64,000 bases of DNA from Termitomyces sp. T153 (GCA_018296165.2 JACKQL020000002.1:1798001-1862000); one strand, 5' to 3'. Positions 22,340 through 36,027 are shown, counted from the first letter of the stretch. Program-made: numbers and translations. The notes: a model not told the origin generated them from the sequence alone.

Positions 22340-23700
22340 AGTCCTGTGATTTGCTAGATGGTCCATGCACCAAATCTTAAGAGTTTATATTGGCAGTGGG
22401 TGCTAAAGACTTTGATGTTGAGTTGCTCAAAGTTGTTTGGTTGTTGCTGGAGGTTGATAGTTTGTCTGGCAATAAGGTTGGTAGAGAATAGTACTGAGTT
22501 CAATGGGCGCTGGAGGTAGGTAGCTTTTAAAATGTTAGTAGGAAAGAAAGTGTGTGTTTCTGTAGCTATATAATAAGATGAGCATCCCATGCACTTACTG
22601 CAACTCTTTCAGACCAAAAGACAGAGTAGGTGGAGCTACTCCACTTGGACTGGTTGCCATTGACTGCCTTGAAAAGTGCTTTCCAAATATCAAAGTGAGG
22701 TTGCTCCACTATATCATTAGTACACTTGTTGTAGCCTGAGATACAAATGTGGTCCATGTGGTACTTCTTCACTAGGTAGGCAACTGCTTTGATGATAGGA
22801 GGGCCATTGTTGGTAATAATCTTGCAAAGGGCCCCCCAGCAACAGATGATGTCTTTGAAGATCCATTTGGCAATAGTGGCAGTGTTTTTGCATTGAAGCA
22901 TGCAGAATTCTAGGTAGTGGATCAGAAAACAGCAACTTTGGATGATGTACTTGAACTTGTTAGAAAGCAGCACAAACATAGTGTCAATGTAGATTTTGCT
23001 GAACAAAGGAGCTGGCATGGCAACAGTTGGTTGGATGAGAACTGTAGTAGTCCAATGGATTTGGCAGAGATGGCAGGTGCAGATATACTCAGCAATATTG
23101 GCACTAATGAGGCCACTAGAAGCACTCCAACAGGGCTGCTCTTATAGCCAAGAGGCCTCTGTGTCCAAGTTTGTTGTGCATAGCATGCATAATGCAAATA
23201 TAGTGGCCACTATCAATGATCAGCATGTGGGCACCATCACAATTGTGTTGCCAGAGCTTGCCATCAGCTAAAAAGAACATTGTAGCATAGCAAACATAGG
23301 TGGCATAATTGGCATCACTAAGGTCTTGAGGTCACTTTAGGTTGCTAAGCCACTGGTGTACAAAGGAGGTGTTGGTCTTCTGCTAAGGCTCTGGCACTAC
23401 AAGGTGCAGCATTGTAAGTTAAGGTGCTGCTGTCATTGCAGAGGGGCTGAGGCTTGTCAACTGGGAATATGCAAAGTGGAGGCACTTCTTCTGATTTGCT
23501 AGCATTGTTGCTGGGGTTGTCATTAAGGAGAAAAACATATAGTGGCAATAGTGGGAAAGTGTAATCAACTAAAGGTGGTAGGCAACAGTTTGGCACTGAA
23601 ATGCAAAGGAGGGGTACTGAAAGCTGTATAGCATGCACAAAGACATGCATGCAGTCCACCCAGTCCTTGAAGACATCATTGTTACTATCAGTATGCTGGG
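22340..23700 (-). pseudogene. Gypsy family B RNase H-integrase segment
   Basis: The minus strand reads MPAPLFSKIYIDTMFVLLSN, IITNNGPPIIKAVAYLVKKY and HMDHICISGYNKCTNDIVEQ, the same order as the integrase core at 42430-42760. The D in IVTDNGP is N here (ITNNGP), so a catalytic residue is lost. Further upstream, 23345-23659 fits the spacer between RNase H and integrase. It is a decayed fragment. Confidence 0.8.
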
Positions 23701-24139
23701 GGGTTGAGGTTCACTTCTTTCCTATGTGGTTGTTTTAATTTTAGGGGTCAGTGGGCATGTGTTCAGGGTGGCCATGATTATTAGGTCCCCATGCTATCAT
23801 ATGACATACCTCTGTCACCAGAATTGACATTTTGCCTTGGGGCTGAGTATTCTGAATTCCTGTTGCCCCATAAGGTAGGGATTAAGAAAGTTCAGTTTTC
23901 TACCTTGAGGAGCATATTCTTCTCTGGTCAGGCCTCTAGCTTGTTTGCCCTCTGGGGCTCTCATTGAGAGACATGGATGTCTGCTTTTTGGGGGGGTCCC
24001 AATTCATGATCTTCCTGCTGTGGCAGGTCCTCTGTCAGAGGGGAGTGTTTGTTGTGCAATCTAGTGTGTCAGGCATGGATGCGGCAGCCAGTGTCAGTGG
24101 TGCACATTGTGGTTTGAGATCAAGGGGCCACCCTCATTA
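23701..24139. other. Unassigned sequence within the repeat block
   Basis: About 440 bases between a minus-strand and a plus-strand family B fragment. It is open in no frame for a useful length and matches nothing I recognise. It could be the 5' end of the LINE that follows or another element remnant. Confidence 0.35.
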
Positions 24140-24437
24140 GGTTCTACCTCTAGCAACAATTGCAAACAGTGTCACTACAATTGATTTGGGTCCATTACAT
24201 TTAAAAACAGGGAAGCATGCTTCAGTCAGCTCAAGCTCAAGCTCTACAGTCTGTTTAGGGCACTACAAGCATTACACATGTACCTCCCAGGTGCCTGCAA
24301 TCTCATTATCAAAGTTGATGCATGCTACATCAAGGGTATGCTTCAGAATCCCAACATTTAGCCCTTTGCTAGTATGAATTGCTGGATTATCAAGTTGGTG
24401 CATGTTAAGGGCACTTTTCATGGCTCCAACAGACTGT
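24140..24437 (+). pseudogene. Gypsy family B RNase H fragment
   Basis: The plus strand reads FSQLKLKLYSLFRALQALHM, then NLIIKVDACYIKGMLQNPNI and KLVHVKGTFHGSNRLSQ, matching the RNase H end at about 41510-41760. It stops where the LINE sequence starts. Confidence 0.7.
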
Positions 24438-24478
24438 CACAATGACCCCTGCAGCCTAGCAACCCTCTACCCAGTGCC

Positions 24479-25869
24479 ATGGCCACACCTCCCCCAGATG
24501 AGACATGTAAAAGGCTACAAGATATGAGCCCAGATAAGCAAACTGGGGTATGTCACCACAATAAAAAGCAAAGAAACATAACAGCTGACCCCTCCTCCGA
24601 CATGGAAGAATTGGATGTTGACCTCAAAGTACCCCAGGCTCCTTTGTCAATGACTACCCACCCTAAAGACACACCAGAGCAACTGAACACCCAAGAGCCT
24701 GAACCATGGCAAAGAGATGGAGAATGAGATACCACAATGGTAGATAGGTCCCTCCCCTCCCCTACCCTGTCTGACATCCTAGGAAGCACCCCCCCTTCTC
24801 TAACTCTCCTAGGATGTCCAAAAGACTTGGACCCCACATGGATAGTGAAGAGATTGAAAATAAAGGGAGAAAGTATATAGGGTGAAAGTGCTACACTCCC
24901 CCCATTGATCCCAATGACCCCTCTGCAACTCCCAACCAGACTAGTAAGATCTCCGACCCCAGCTAGAGGCTTTCTGAGGATCCAACTCTCCACATTGCCC
25001 TGGTACAACTTATGCCTCAAACAGAGGAGACATTTTGATGCATACTCTGAACCAAAATTCTGGATCAGAAGCTGGCAGGGCAGCAAGATGGACGACCTGG
25101 TAATGGTAAGTGAGAGCCTAAAGACACTTGTGGAAAAGATGACTGGTGAGAGGGCAAAGCTATCCTCCCCCCAACAGGACAGACCTCTTGCCTTGTCGGC
25201 CCACTTCAAATGACAAAAACCCCCCTATCACTTCCTATTAACCGGCATCTCTGAACATGCAAAAATAATAATAGAGAACAACCTGATCATATCAACTGCA
25301 GAAGCAACTGCCTTCTTCCTGTCATACTCCCCAATGGTCCCATCTTTCTTATGCACAATAGAAGGTTTCACTCTCAGCATCAAGGATGAGACAGCAGTCC
25401 AGGAGTCTGAGGAGGAGGTCACGAGGATCATCTGGGAAACCCTCTTGGCAGACAAAGTTTTCATAGCACTCCTGAAAACTAAGCTCATTGGCAACAACTC
25501 ATCACAACACAATTTGGAACCCATGAGAGCTATTATTTCCACCCTCAATATATGCTACTACAAACCAGAAATTCTGATAAACCCCCCAAAAAAGCAAGTC
25601 ATATGTAAACCACTCTGGAATGTCTACTTCCACCATAACCCACCAATCTCCTAGCTAAGTTACTTTATCCTGCTCCAAAGCCTACATAAGAAGACTTTTA
25701 TGGACATGGACTATGGATGCATGGCTCTTGTAGCAGAAGATAGGAGAGTCCACTGCTTCAAATGCAAGGGAGCAGACCACAAACATTTTAATTGCACCTA
25801 CTCTTTACTCAAAGGCTGGCTAGCGAACAAAGACAGGAAAATCAAAGAAACAGCAGAATTCACCCCCTG
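24479..25869 (+). pseudogene. LINE ORF1, RNA-binding protein with zinc knuckle
   Basis: ORF1 proteins bind the element RNA. The ATG at 24479 opens MATPPPDETCKRLQDMSPDK, with an acidic N-terminal part. Stops at about 24726, 24880, 25211 and 25652 divide the rest. The end carries HCFKCKGADHKHFNC (CX2CX4HX4C), the retroviral-type zinc knuckle. The same overall frame can be followed with few shifts, so it is a recognisable but dead gene. Confidence 0.72.
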
Positions 25870-25992
25870 AAGCAAATACATAGGGGAACAGAGGGGCAGA
25901 GGACAGTGGGGTACCTCAAGAGGGGGGAGTAGAGGGTAAGGAGATAGGTCCTCAGCCCCCCCAGGTAGTAAATTGAACTGCCAGTAGCTATG

Positions 25993-25997
25993 ATTAG
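25993..25997 (+). repeat. Target site duplication of solo LTR (left)
   Basis: ATTAG here is repeated at 27169-27173 on the other side of the LTR. Confidence 0.9.
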
Positions 25998-27168
25998 TGT
26001 CACGACCCGTTCCCCGAAACCCTGCACATCGTCCATCAAACCCCCGAACCCCCAAAAGGACCCCCAATGCTCCGCCGAACTTCCGCCCATGCCCCGCGCC
26101 TACTTTGGCTAACTCCGACGCCTCCCCGGCTAACTCCGACGGCCCCCTGGCCAACTTCAGTGCCTGCCCCGCAGCCACTGACACTTACCCTGGGCTTCCC
26201 GAACCCCAAGAACCACCCCCGCTATTCCCGATCTTCGCCACCCATCATTAACTCAACACCCTGCTTCCTCCGACCTATTCCGGAGTATCACGACAACCTC
26301 GGGGCAACCCACGTTCTCCAATGATCCCATCAACATATCAGCGCGGCACGATCTTCGATCACAACCGACACCCGCCCACTCCGTCAAGCCCTACCAAGCC
26401 CCGCCGCCACAGCTGACGTACCCCGAAGTCCTCCGGTAGTCAGTATATAAGTCATCAAGTAGCTCTTCGTACTCTAGTCTTGATATTGCTTAACGTTACC
26501 TATGGTCTGATTGTTTCCTTTTTGTGTTTCGTGTTTCGTGTCCCATTCTCCTTACTCTCAGTCTCCCGGTCTTATCTCAGTCTCCTGGTCTTATCTCAGT
26601 CTCCTGGTCTTATCTCAGTCTCCCGGTCTTGTCTTGTCTCCATTTCGTTATCGTTCTCGTTATCGTTTCGTATCTCCACTCGAATCTACTCCTGTTCCAT
26701 ATTGTCTCGTCCGACGCTGTCTTGGTGACTCCGTCAGACCATTGTGCCCAAGTCTTCATCAACCCTAACGACCTTACGAACTCCGCGATTACAATTACGA
26801 ACCCCGACACTCCTTTATCAGGTCCGAACCTCACTCTTCGCTCGGTCCCGGACTCCATCAGCTCCAAATGATCTCCCATCAAACCCCGGCTCCGTCCCCA
26901 TGGATCACACAGCCACCTACTCCCTTGCTTCCGCAAATCTCCTATACGGCCTTCTGCCTGAACCCCGCCAAGACCGTCTCGTTTCCCCACAATCCGACTT
27001 CTCCGGACCTTCCCGGATCTGTCTGGATCACATCTCCCCAACTACCCACGCAACCCACCCGGACCCGGAACGTCTTCGAGTGTTCGGTTACCAATGCAGG
27101 GGGATCACACCCGCCTAGTAAGGACTCGCCCAGTGCAGCTGAGCCCCCGAGGTCAGCGGAACCTGACA
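25998..27168 (+). repeat. CpG-rich solo LTR inserted in the LINE
   Basis: It starts TGTCACGACCCG and ends GGAACCTGACA, with ATTAG on both sides. A TATA-like CAGTATATAAGTCATC lies near 26441. It resembles the LTR at 210-1335. Unlike the rest of the block it keeps many CpG sites, so it is probably the youngest insertion in the window. Confidence 0.94.
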
Positions 27169-27418
27169 ATTAGTATTGTGCAATGCCCCTGCAAAAAATA
27201 ATAAATAAACAATCTCTGCCTTACCCACCCTTTGCTTAAGCACCATGCCACATCAAATCTCCATCAGAGTCAATATGACGAGGATGAATTTACTGGGTCC
27301 AAGGACAACAGGTAATCCAAGTTAGACCCTCCACCTAGACTGGGCAAGGTCCAGACAGCATTGTTTTTATAAGGGTAGTGCCGTTGGTAGCAGCCCTACC
27401 TAAGTCTCACAGTAAAAC

Positions 27419-30400
27419 ATGCAGACATTACCCACCCCACCTCCTGACACAATGAATATGAATTTGAACTTAGTGGTTGATTATGACGGTAATGGTTACC
27501 TCCCTGCTCAGGCAGGAGAGGCACCCAGAAATACTATCAACCACAGCCCCAATGATGGCCTGGGAGGGATTGGTGATGGAGAAAGGCAGATCCAGACCTG
27601 GACAAGAGTGGCGGACACTGACACTTCTGCAAATATCATGGATCATAACAGGGACACAATACCCCCTATAGCTCTGAGAGCTAAGGGGAGAAGTAAGAAG
27701 GGAGCACTAACTTTTGCCTCCCTGAACATGAAAGGCGGAGGATCCCAAGCAACATGCCAGAAATGGAACACCCTTTGTCAACTAATGAGGGAGAACAACA
27801 TCAATGTTTTAGTGCTGCAAGAAACACACCTTGATGCTGTTAAGACCAATGAGCTAAACAACCTCTTCACCAGACAGATCCATTTCATATCAAGCCTAGA
27901 CCCTGAAAAGCCAAATGCTAAAGGCGTAGTGTTTGCTCTTAACAAGAATATAACTAGATGGTCTGAAGTAAAACATAGGGTTTTAGAGCCCAGAAGAGCC
28001 CTGTGCATAGAAATGCTATAGTATGGTGACAAGATGATAAGTTGCTTAAATGTGTATGCACCAAACAATATGAGAGAAAACAAAATGTTCTGGAGAGAAC
28101 TAAAGTCCGCCTGGAAAGTCAGGCCACAAATGCTAATGCCAAGTATAACCCTGAGTAACATGAACATTGTGGAAGAGGCTATAGACCACTTGCCGGTGCA
28201 CAAAAAACCCCCAGAGGCAGTTAATGCCCTCAGATCCTTCAAATCCCTACTCAACCTGGTGGATGGATGGCAACAGGAAAACCAGTCCCTATTGGACTTT
28301 ACTTTCCAGATGCAGAATAGACCAATACAATCAAGGATTGATCGCATATATCTGAACAAAGACCTCATACCATGTAATTGGGATTGGAAGATAAAGAGAA
28401 CCGCCATTAGCACAGACCATGCCATAGTGCAAGCATGCCTCATGCACCCCAAACAACCTTTTATGGGGAAAGGCTGATATGCAATGCCAATCCTATTACT
28501 AAAAGATGCAAAGCTGATGAATAAGTTAGTAGAGATTGGCAAGGCTCACCTCATCAAACTCGAACACTACACCAGACTTTCAAAGTGAAGAAGATAATAC
28601 AAGAAATCAGGCCTTTCTCAAAAAAACTTGAAACCAAAAATCTTGAAAGAAATAAGTGCCTTAGTGGCAGACAGATTAAAGGCACTAAATAATCTATCCC
28701 TAAGTGAGGACAAAAGGCATGAGGAGGCAGCTATAATAGATGAAAGAATTCTGAACCTAGAAATGATCTGCTTTGCAAGGGCAAGAGATACTGTAGCAAC
28801 AAACTTTCACATTCAAGGTGAAACCATCTTGAAACAATGGATTAACATAAACAAAGACAGGACTCTGAGGGAAATGATTATGGCATTATGAAACCCCCCC
28901 CCTTTCTCCAAAAAGCTAGAGAAGAAGTCTGACAAGATGGCAGAGATAGCTAGGAAACATCATGAAGCCCTTCAGTGAAGCAACCTCCTGCCAAATGCAG
29001 ACCTCCATGAAATGCATGTCCACAAAGTACTATCACACCTGAGAAAACAAATCACACCCACCCAAACTGGGGACCTCGAGGAGAACATTACTGAAGAAGA
29101 TGTAAATGAAGCAATACACTCAATAAAGAGTGGAAAGGCAGCAGGCTCTGATGGATTAGCCCATGAGTTGTGGCTCAAACTAGCAAAAGCTTACAAACGA
29201 TCAGTGAAAGAAGATAAAGAAGGTTTTGATATTTCAAAGGCACTGACAATAGTATTTAATGATATTCAGAACCATGGGTTGCTTCCGAATATGGGTTTTG
29301 CAGAGGGATGGCTATGCCCCCTCTATAAGAAAGGCGATAAGACAGATATAGGAAACTGCTGACCTATTACGGTGCTCAACACCAATTACAAAATCCTCAC
29401 CAAAGTTTTGACAACAAAGATAGGTTGAGTCATGCAAGACCTCATTCACCCAGATCAAGCAGGTTTTATGAAAGGGCACAAAATTGAAGATCAGACTGAG
29501 CTTTCCCAGCTCATGATAGAATGGTGCAACAGGACAGAGATGAATGGAATGATTATATGTCTTGACCAAGAGAAGGCCTATGACAGGATCCTTCACTCCT
29601 TTCTATGGGCCTCCTTAAGTAAATTTGGCTTCCCAAAGAAATTCATAGAGACAGTGCAAACACTGTACTCCGATGCAAATACAAAAGTCATCTTAAATGG
29701 CAAAGTTAGTGAAAGCTTCAAAGTCACAAGAGGGGTAAGACAGAGGGACCCACTATCATGCATGCTCTTTAACATAGCCATCAAATCTCTGGCCCAAATG
29801 ATCTGGGATTCTAACCTAAGAGGCATCATGCTGGGAGGCAAAATGGAAAGACTGATAGCAATGCTCTTTGCTGACAATACAACAGTATACCTTAGAAAAG
29901 AAGATAATTTCCAGGACCTAGAAATGATCCTCCTGAGCTGGTGTAAGGCATCTGGTGCCAAATTCAACAGACCTAAGACAGTGATAGTACCACTATGCAC
30001 CAAAGAACATAGACTCTCTGTATGGGAAACACAAAAATCTCACCCAAATGCTATGGCAATATTGGTGGGAATAAAAATAGTAGGAGAAGGTGAGGCAACC
30101 CGTCTGCTAGGAGCCTTCATAGGAAATGGTATAGATAATGTAAGCGTTTGGACACCTATGGTAGAAGCAGTGGTCAGAGACCTTAAAAGATGGGAGAAAG
30201 GAAAACCAACTCTGGAAGGGAAACACCTAATAATAGGGATGGTAATAGGAGGACAGACCCAGTACTGTACATGCATACAGAGCATGCTGAAACAAGTCAA
30301 AGACTTACTCACCAAAATGATACATAGTTTCATCTGGGGACCAGACATGACACCCACAATAGGGATGAACACACTAAGACTACCTTTCAAGCAGGGAGAT

Positions 30401-32437
30401 AGGAAAGTCCTGGATCTCAGGCTGAGAAACAAAGCAATTGAAATAATGAGGGCACAATGTTACCTGAAAATGGATGGTGAGTGGCCAATATGGGCTACCA
30501 TTGCAGACAATTTAATATACACTTGAATAACAAAGAAACCTGTAGGAGAAATAGCCATTGCTCTTAACCCCTTTCTACAAGACATCAAGGTAGACACTGG
30601 ATCCAGGGGGGAGTGCCTGCCTGCATCAATGCAGAAAATGATTAAAGTAGCTAAGAAGTACAATATCTCTTTCATGCCCCTAGTTGCAGACCCAGTTTTG
30701 AAAGAACAGATGCCTGTGTGGCTGCACAAGAGCACTGAGAAGAATGGAAGACTCCTACTCAACTTGGTGAGGATGAAATGCTTGAGAGATGTCCACCACA
30801 TAGTGACAGTGGGAGATATGAGGGATTTCAGTAACCTCTTGGCAACATCTGAAAATCATAAAGCCAGGAAAAACTATGCATGCAAGAAATGCCATTTGAT
30901 AAGAAGCAAAGGATGCCAAAATCTGCACAAGTGCAGCAAACTGGCAAGGTTCTACATGGTGAAAATAAAACACAAATGGAACCCAGACCTACCTAGGATA
31001 AAAAGAAAGATGAGCAATGAAGAGAGAAGGTGGCTGCAGAAGGAAGGATGCTGCCTCTTCAGCCTGGATATTAAAGCAAAAGGCTCACTGAAGAAAGGCT
31101 TCAGAGTCTTCACAAAGAGAGAAATAGAAGATACAGACAGAATAGACTACAACCAAACACTGGAGGAAAGCCCAACTCTGGAAATTATTTACACCAATGG
31201 CTCCTGTATACAAGATGCTAGGGGAGTAGTGGCAGTGTGTGCTGGGGTATGGTTTGGCCAAGGCAACCCAAGAAACAGGGCTATTTGCCTCCCTCCATAC
31301 ATAACCCAAACAAATAATACTGGTGAAATGATAGCCATGCTAGAAGCTGCATGCTCAGTGCAAAGCTTGCAATCAATACTCATAAAGAGCAACTCACAGG
31401 TCACAATTGACAATCTGACAAGCCTCCTTGCATTTTGCAAGGATAAGGGGTGGATCAGATCACCTAATAGCAATATACTAAGACTCCTGGTCACATGTCT
31501 ATGTGAGAGAAAAGGACTGACCTTGCTGGAAAAAGTCAAAGGACACACTGGAATAACCAGAAATGAAGGGGTGGACTGACTTGCTGACAAAGGTGCAAGA
31601 AAATCCTCTCCTGATGATATCAACCCTAAAATTCCTAGGGGATACAATCTAATGGGAGTGAAGCTGGCAAGCATAATGCAAGCTTTGGCATATAAAGGAA
31701 TCTTAGGCTCTCAAAAAGTTACAGTCCAAAGGGGTACCATAATAAACCTAGACATGATGTGATGGGCAGTAAAAGACAGGACAGGCATTCTGCCCTCAGA
31801 TGGTGTGATCTGGAAGTCCTTGCAAAACAAGACCCTAACAAAAGAAATCAGAAATTTCCTATGGAAATGCATGCATAACATATACAAACTAGGGAGATAC
31901 TGGGAGAATATAAAGGATTATGAGGACAGAGCCATCTGCCTAAAATGTAGGATAGAAGAATCTTTGGACCATGTACTCATGGAATGTGAAGTATCTGGGC
32001 AGGAAACCAACTGGTCCTTTGTGGGATCCCTGTATAATAAAAGTAATCTAAGTTTCATGAAGCCCTCCCTTGGAGATATCCTAGGGTGCTTGATAGTAAA
32101 TGGTGGAGAGGCAGGAAACATGGGGGACCAAAGGTTTACATCTATTGTCACATCAGAAGCGGCGTACACAATCTGAAAGGCTAGATGTGAGTGGCATATA
32201 GCAAGAGAAGCTGACTCTGAATGCACCCTAACAAATAGAGAGATTTTATTCAGAATAAAGACTGCATTAGAAAGGAAAATAAAATTGGACTGTCTAGCTA
32301 CAGATGCAATGAGATATGGGAGGAAGGTGGTCAGATCTAGCCTAGTTAGTAGCATGTGGAAGCACCTCCTACCAGCAAACTCATCACCACTCAGATCGTG
32401 GAGGAAGATATCCAAGGTTTTAGTGGGTATTGGCTGA
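27419..32437 (+). pseudogene. LINE ORF2: endonuclease, reverse transcriptase, RNase H
   Basis: ORF2 nicks DNA, primes at the nick and copies the RNA. The endonuclease shows FASLNMKGG, NINVLVLQETHLDA, SCLNVYAPNN and SRIDRIYLNKD with ISTDHAIV; the GDFN motif is decayed to SNMN at about 28155-28166. RT shows AIHSIKSGKAAGSDGLAHEL, LIHPDQAGFMKGHKIEDQTE, IICLDQEKAYDRILHSFLW, TRGVRQRDPLSCMLFNIAIK and FADN (about 29867-29878) in place of the catalytic FADD. RNase H shows IIYTNGSCIQDARG and GHTGITRNEGVD. The terminal motif is CLKCRIEESLDHVLMEC; the protein ends SKVLVGIG. Stops at about 28019, 28475, 28889, 29360, 30524, 31578 and 32174 break it. Confidence 0.92.
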
Positions 32438-32583
32438 AATGCTGAGCCCCACACAACATGCGTAAAGGCATTTCCTTCAGGGTGGACCACATGATCTTTT
32501 TTTTAGACAATAGTACCTTCCTTCAAAAGTAGCACTGCTGCAATATCCTGGTCAGTAGAAGTTGACAGCTTATGCACTGTCTA

Positions 32584-35500
32584 CTAACTCAACACAACAC
32601 CACCAAAAAAAAAATAGAGGTAGAACCTAACTGCAATGTACAAAATGTCAACCACTAGGATAACTGGGTCAGCAGATTCATAATCAATGGGGACTAGGGG
32701 CTTGGTGTCTTGCAGCACCTGCAAAAGATTGCACTGAGTGTTGATCTGGTCAGGGCCAAACTCAAATGAAATGCCAGCATGTGTTAGTTTTGTCAGGTGG
32801 TAAGCTCTCTTGACAAAAATCCTAAGGATGCCAACAGTGCTAAGGAAGATGAAAACCTCAGATAGCAACTTGTAAGGCCCCCAGCACTCAATTAGTGCTT
32901 CTCTTCAGAGACTTGTTCTTCTGGCTTGTAGACATGACCAAGGATTTTAAATTTGGCAGCACAAAAAACTAACTTGTGACTAGAAAATGTACTGCCACAA
33001 AACTTCATGAACTGGAAATGTGATTGAGAAGTTCCAAAAAACTCCAGAGCACTAGGCAAATGTTGGAGTTGTTGGAATGCTTAGCAAGAATAGACTCAGT
33101 GATGTGATCTGGGAACAGCAGGACTCCAGAGTGTTTTTGAGAACTAGGATTGAGTCCATCTTGTGTCTGTCATTTTCCTTGATTGACATTAATAAGGGTA
33201 GAACAATGTCTTGTCAAGGGCTAAAGATAGATGATGAATTGAATGATGACAAGTAGAATTACAACACATACACTCTGGCAACAAATATTCACCCAATTTA
33301 GCAGCTCTAGACTATGCACAAGTCAAAGCTTACTGCTCTTCTTGAGAACACAGAACAAGTGCAAGTGATAGGTTGAATTGGAAGGTGTGTGGATGCCAGT
33401 GTTGATCTTGTTGTATAGGATCTTGCAGACTTCTTTTTCAAGGCCAGGCAAGATAGATAGATTGTACCAAGCCTAAAGTACATGTAGAACCATTGGAATG
33501 CATACTGGCAGCTGGCAGGAAGAAGTCTAGGTGCAGGCTACTGCATTTGGAGTTGTCCCAGGCAAAGGCTTGGTTTTGCTTAGTGACAAGGTCAACCAAC
33601 ACATTAAATTTTTTGCTAGTAAGGAAGCCAGTGTAATATTTGCTAACAAATGTCACTTTGGACTCTTTAGTAAATCATCTGGTCAGTACAAATGGAGGTG
33701 GTCTAGCATTTGCATGGTCATTAGGCAGTCTCCAACAATTCTGCAGAAGTCTTCTGAGACTTGGCTAGTGACAGATTTGGTTTTCAAGGAAACAAGCTTG
33801 TACTTCTTTTTAACTTGAACACCTTTGCATGTAGTTTTGTTAGCAACAAAGACAGTGGAAAATGAGTAATAGATAAAGACATTTTTAGCAACATCTGTAG
33901 TAGAGTGGGGAGCTATGGTAGTAAGTCCAAGAATTTGGGGATCAGAAACATCTGTGGAGGTAACATAGGAATTAGTAGGTAAAGGGTCAAAAAGAGACAG
34001 AGCTGTAGCATATAGATAGTCAAAAGAAGGGCTTTGTGAGTTTTCTATAAGTAAATTGTCTGTAGGTAGAATGTCATCCTCTGAATCAATACAAGGAATA
34101 AATGAAACTTGTCTGTTCTGGTGGTTATATTCAATTACTAGTGCTGTTGCTAATTGTGGTGGTGTTGGTAGTGACATTGGTACTGAGGTAACATGTTCTC
34201 ATCATAGTAAAACTGCTGGCAAAGTTGCTTTTGCTTGGGCTTGCCTCTAGGAAATGTCAGTATAATGTGTTGAAAGCCAGTATCAGGGTCTGTAACTGTT
34301 AGAGTTGTTTCATGGTCACTAAGGGTCTTGACAACACTATGATTCAGAATATTAAAGGGACAGCCAAGTAAGATGTTGTAGGTGGGAGATTGTAAGATGT
34401 GAATCTGAAGGTAGAAGGTAATATTGCCAATAGTACAGGGAATATTTGCATGCTAGACTTAGGAATTGGTCCATGGTGCCATTAGCACTTTGCATATTGA
34501 GGACAATGCTTAAGTCATAGGTCAAAGATAGTTTGCTAGCAAGTTCAGCCAATATAGAAATGATTTGAGACCCACTATCAACAATGCATTCAATTTCCTT
34601 GCAATTGTCAATGAGTATCATAATAGACCAAATGAAAGTAAGCACAATTCATCAACCAAAATTGTAACCTTGGTCTGGAGGATGCAATTGAAAACTGCCT
34701 TAGTCTGTTCAATGTCATAAATTAGAAGCATTTTTCTGTAAGTGCCATCTTGGCACTTGTCATGAGTGGTGAAGTTACAAGTGTTGAGTGGGGTGTAGTG
34801 ATTAGAAATGCCAGAGAATGAATGCAATGAAGGCTGAGAGTTGCTAGTGCCAACAATTGGAGCAGAAGTGGCAGAACAAGGGACTGGTTTGGGCACTTTG
34901 TTGGCAGCAGGAGTGATAGGGGCAGCAGGAGCAGAATTTGTAGTAATAGAGACTGGCACAGATGGAGAGGCTGGGAAATAACCTTCAGTATGTGGAATTT
35001 CCACACTGTCAAAGATGTCAGATCATTGCAAAGCCATAAGTTTCCTTTCTAGTGACTCAATGCATTCTTTGTAAGAGAGGGGCCAGGGCCTATTACTGTC
35101 CAAGTGCAAAACTTTATAGATTAATAAAAAGCCTGTTCTGTGTTCAGATTAGTGTTACCTATCAAACATCCTGTAGCAAGCTGTTCTGGGTTGCATCAGT
35201 GCCAGTTGTCAATGTGTTCCATATACAAGCACTTGCCAGAGTAGTTGGGGATCATAGCACTAGAGGGCAGCACCACTTTCTCTTCAGCATTGCAACAACA
35301 CTTTCCCTGCTGAATATATAGTTCCACCTGGAGGCAGCAACCACAAACCATAGTGTGGCCTGTTTTGCCACAGAAGTAGTATTCATCTGGAAAGGTGTGA
35401 GAACAATTAGCAGCACCTGTGCTGAGCAAAGCTTTGAAGCACTCCAGGGTGCTAACAATGGTGGAGGTAGTAGCTGAATTGGCAGGTTCAGACTTAACAA

Positions 35501-36020
35501 TGGATGAGGGTGTAGCAATGGTGACTGCAGAGACTAAACTAGGATGAGAGGTGGTAGACATGGTGGTAGTAACAGACTTAGAGGTGCTAGTATTGGTACC
35601 CTTCAATACCCATTTAGCACTTTCAAACATGCTCTCAATGTTGTAAGAATTGTCAGAATAGTGGTCAGGCATGGTGATCTTGAGGTGGCAGACAATTTTA
35701 AACCAAAGTGATGTAGGGATGCCCTGCTATAAGAGGCTGTGTTTCTCATTCCTATAGACCTTACTGTTAGCCAAAAGCCACCTGGCAATATGCTGGAAGT
35801 CATAATAGTAGTCAGAGAATCTGCCAAGTGTAGAGAGGCTGCTAGAGAAGGTCTGAGTAACAAGCTGTTGAGGTTGCCAGGAGTGTACAGAGCTATTTTG
35901 TCAGCACCAAGATAGTGTCACATCACTGCTGCTTTTCATTTATGATAGGTGTAGCAACACTCCTCAGCAGCACCAGTGGAAACAAACAAGTCACCAAATT
36001 CAGAGATACCAAGCCAGGTT
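32584..36020 (-). pseudogene. Gypsy family B gag-protease-RT-RNase H copy
   Basis: On the minus strand, gag lies at about 34690-35960: MPDHYSDNSYNIESMFESAK, then YYFCGKTGHTMVCGCC and GKCCCNAEEKVVLPSSAM, the zinc part typical of fungal Gypsy gag. The retropepsin at about 34352-34645 has ECIVDSGSQIISILAELAS with DSG intact. RT follows (VQVKKKYKLVSLKTKSVTSQ, NQAFAWDN) with large deletions, and RNase H remnants at 32600-32868 (ISFEFGPDQINTQ, PVILVVDILYIAV). It is cut at 32584 near an A-rich run at the LINE side, and at about 36028 by a plus-strand LTR. Confidence 0.82.
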
Positions 36021-36027
36021 TCTGCCA

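Larger units (their letters stand above)
24440..32570 (+). mobile_element. RNase H-type LINE, split by a solo LTR
   Basis: A non-LTR retrotransposon with ORF1 (zinc knuckle) and ORF2 (endonuclease, RT, RNase H, terminal Cys/His motif). This set fits the Tad1 or I-like groups; the group is inferred. A 1171-bp solo LTR with ATTAG duplications lies between the ORFs. The ORF2 stop is at 32435-32437. The exact ends are uncertain: the 5' end is somewhere after the RNase H fragment at 24437 and the 3' end lies near the A-rich run at about 32600. Both ORFs carry several stops. Confidence 0.85.
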
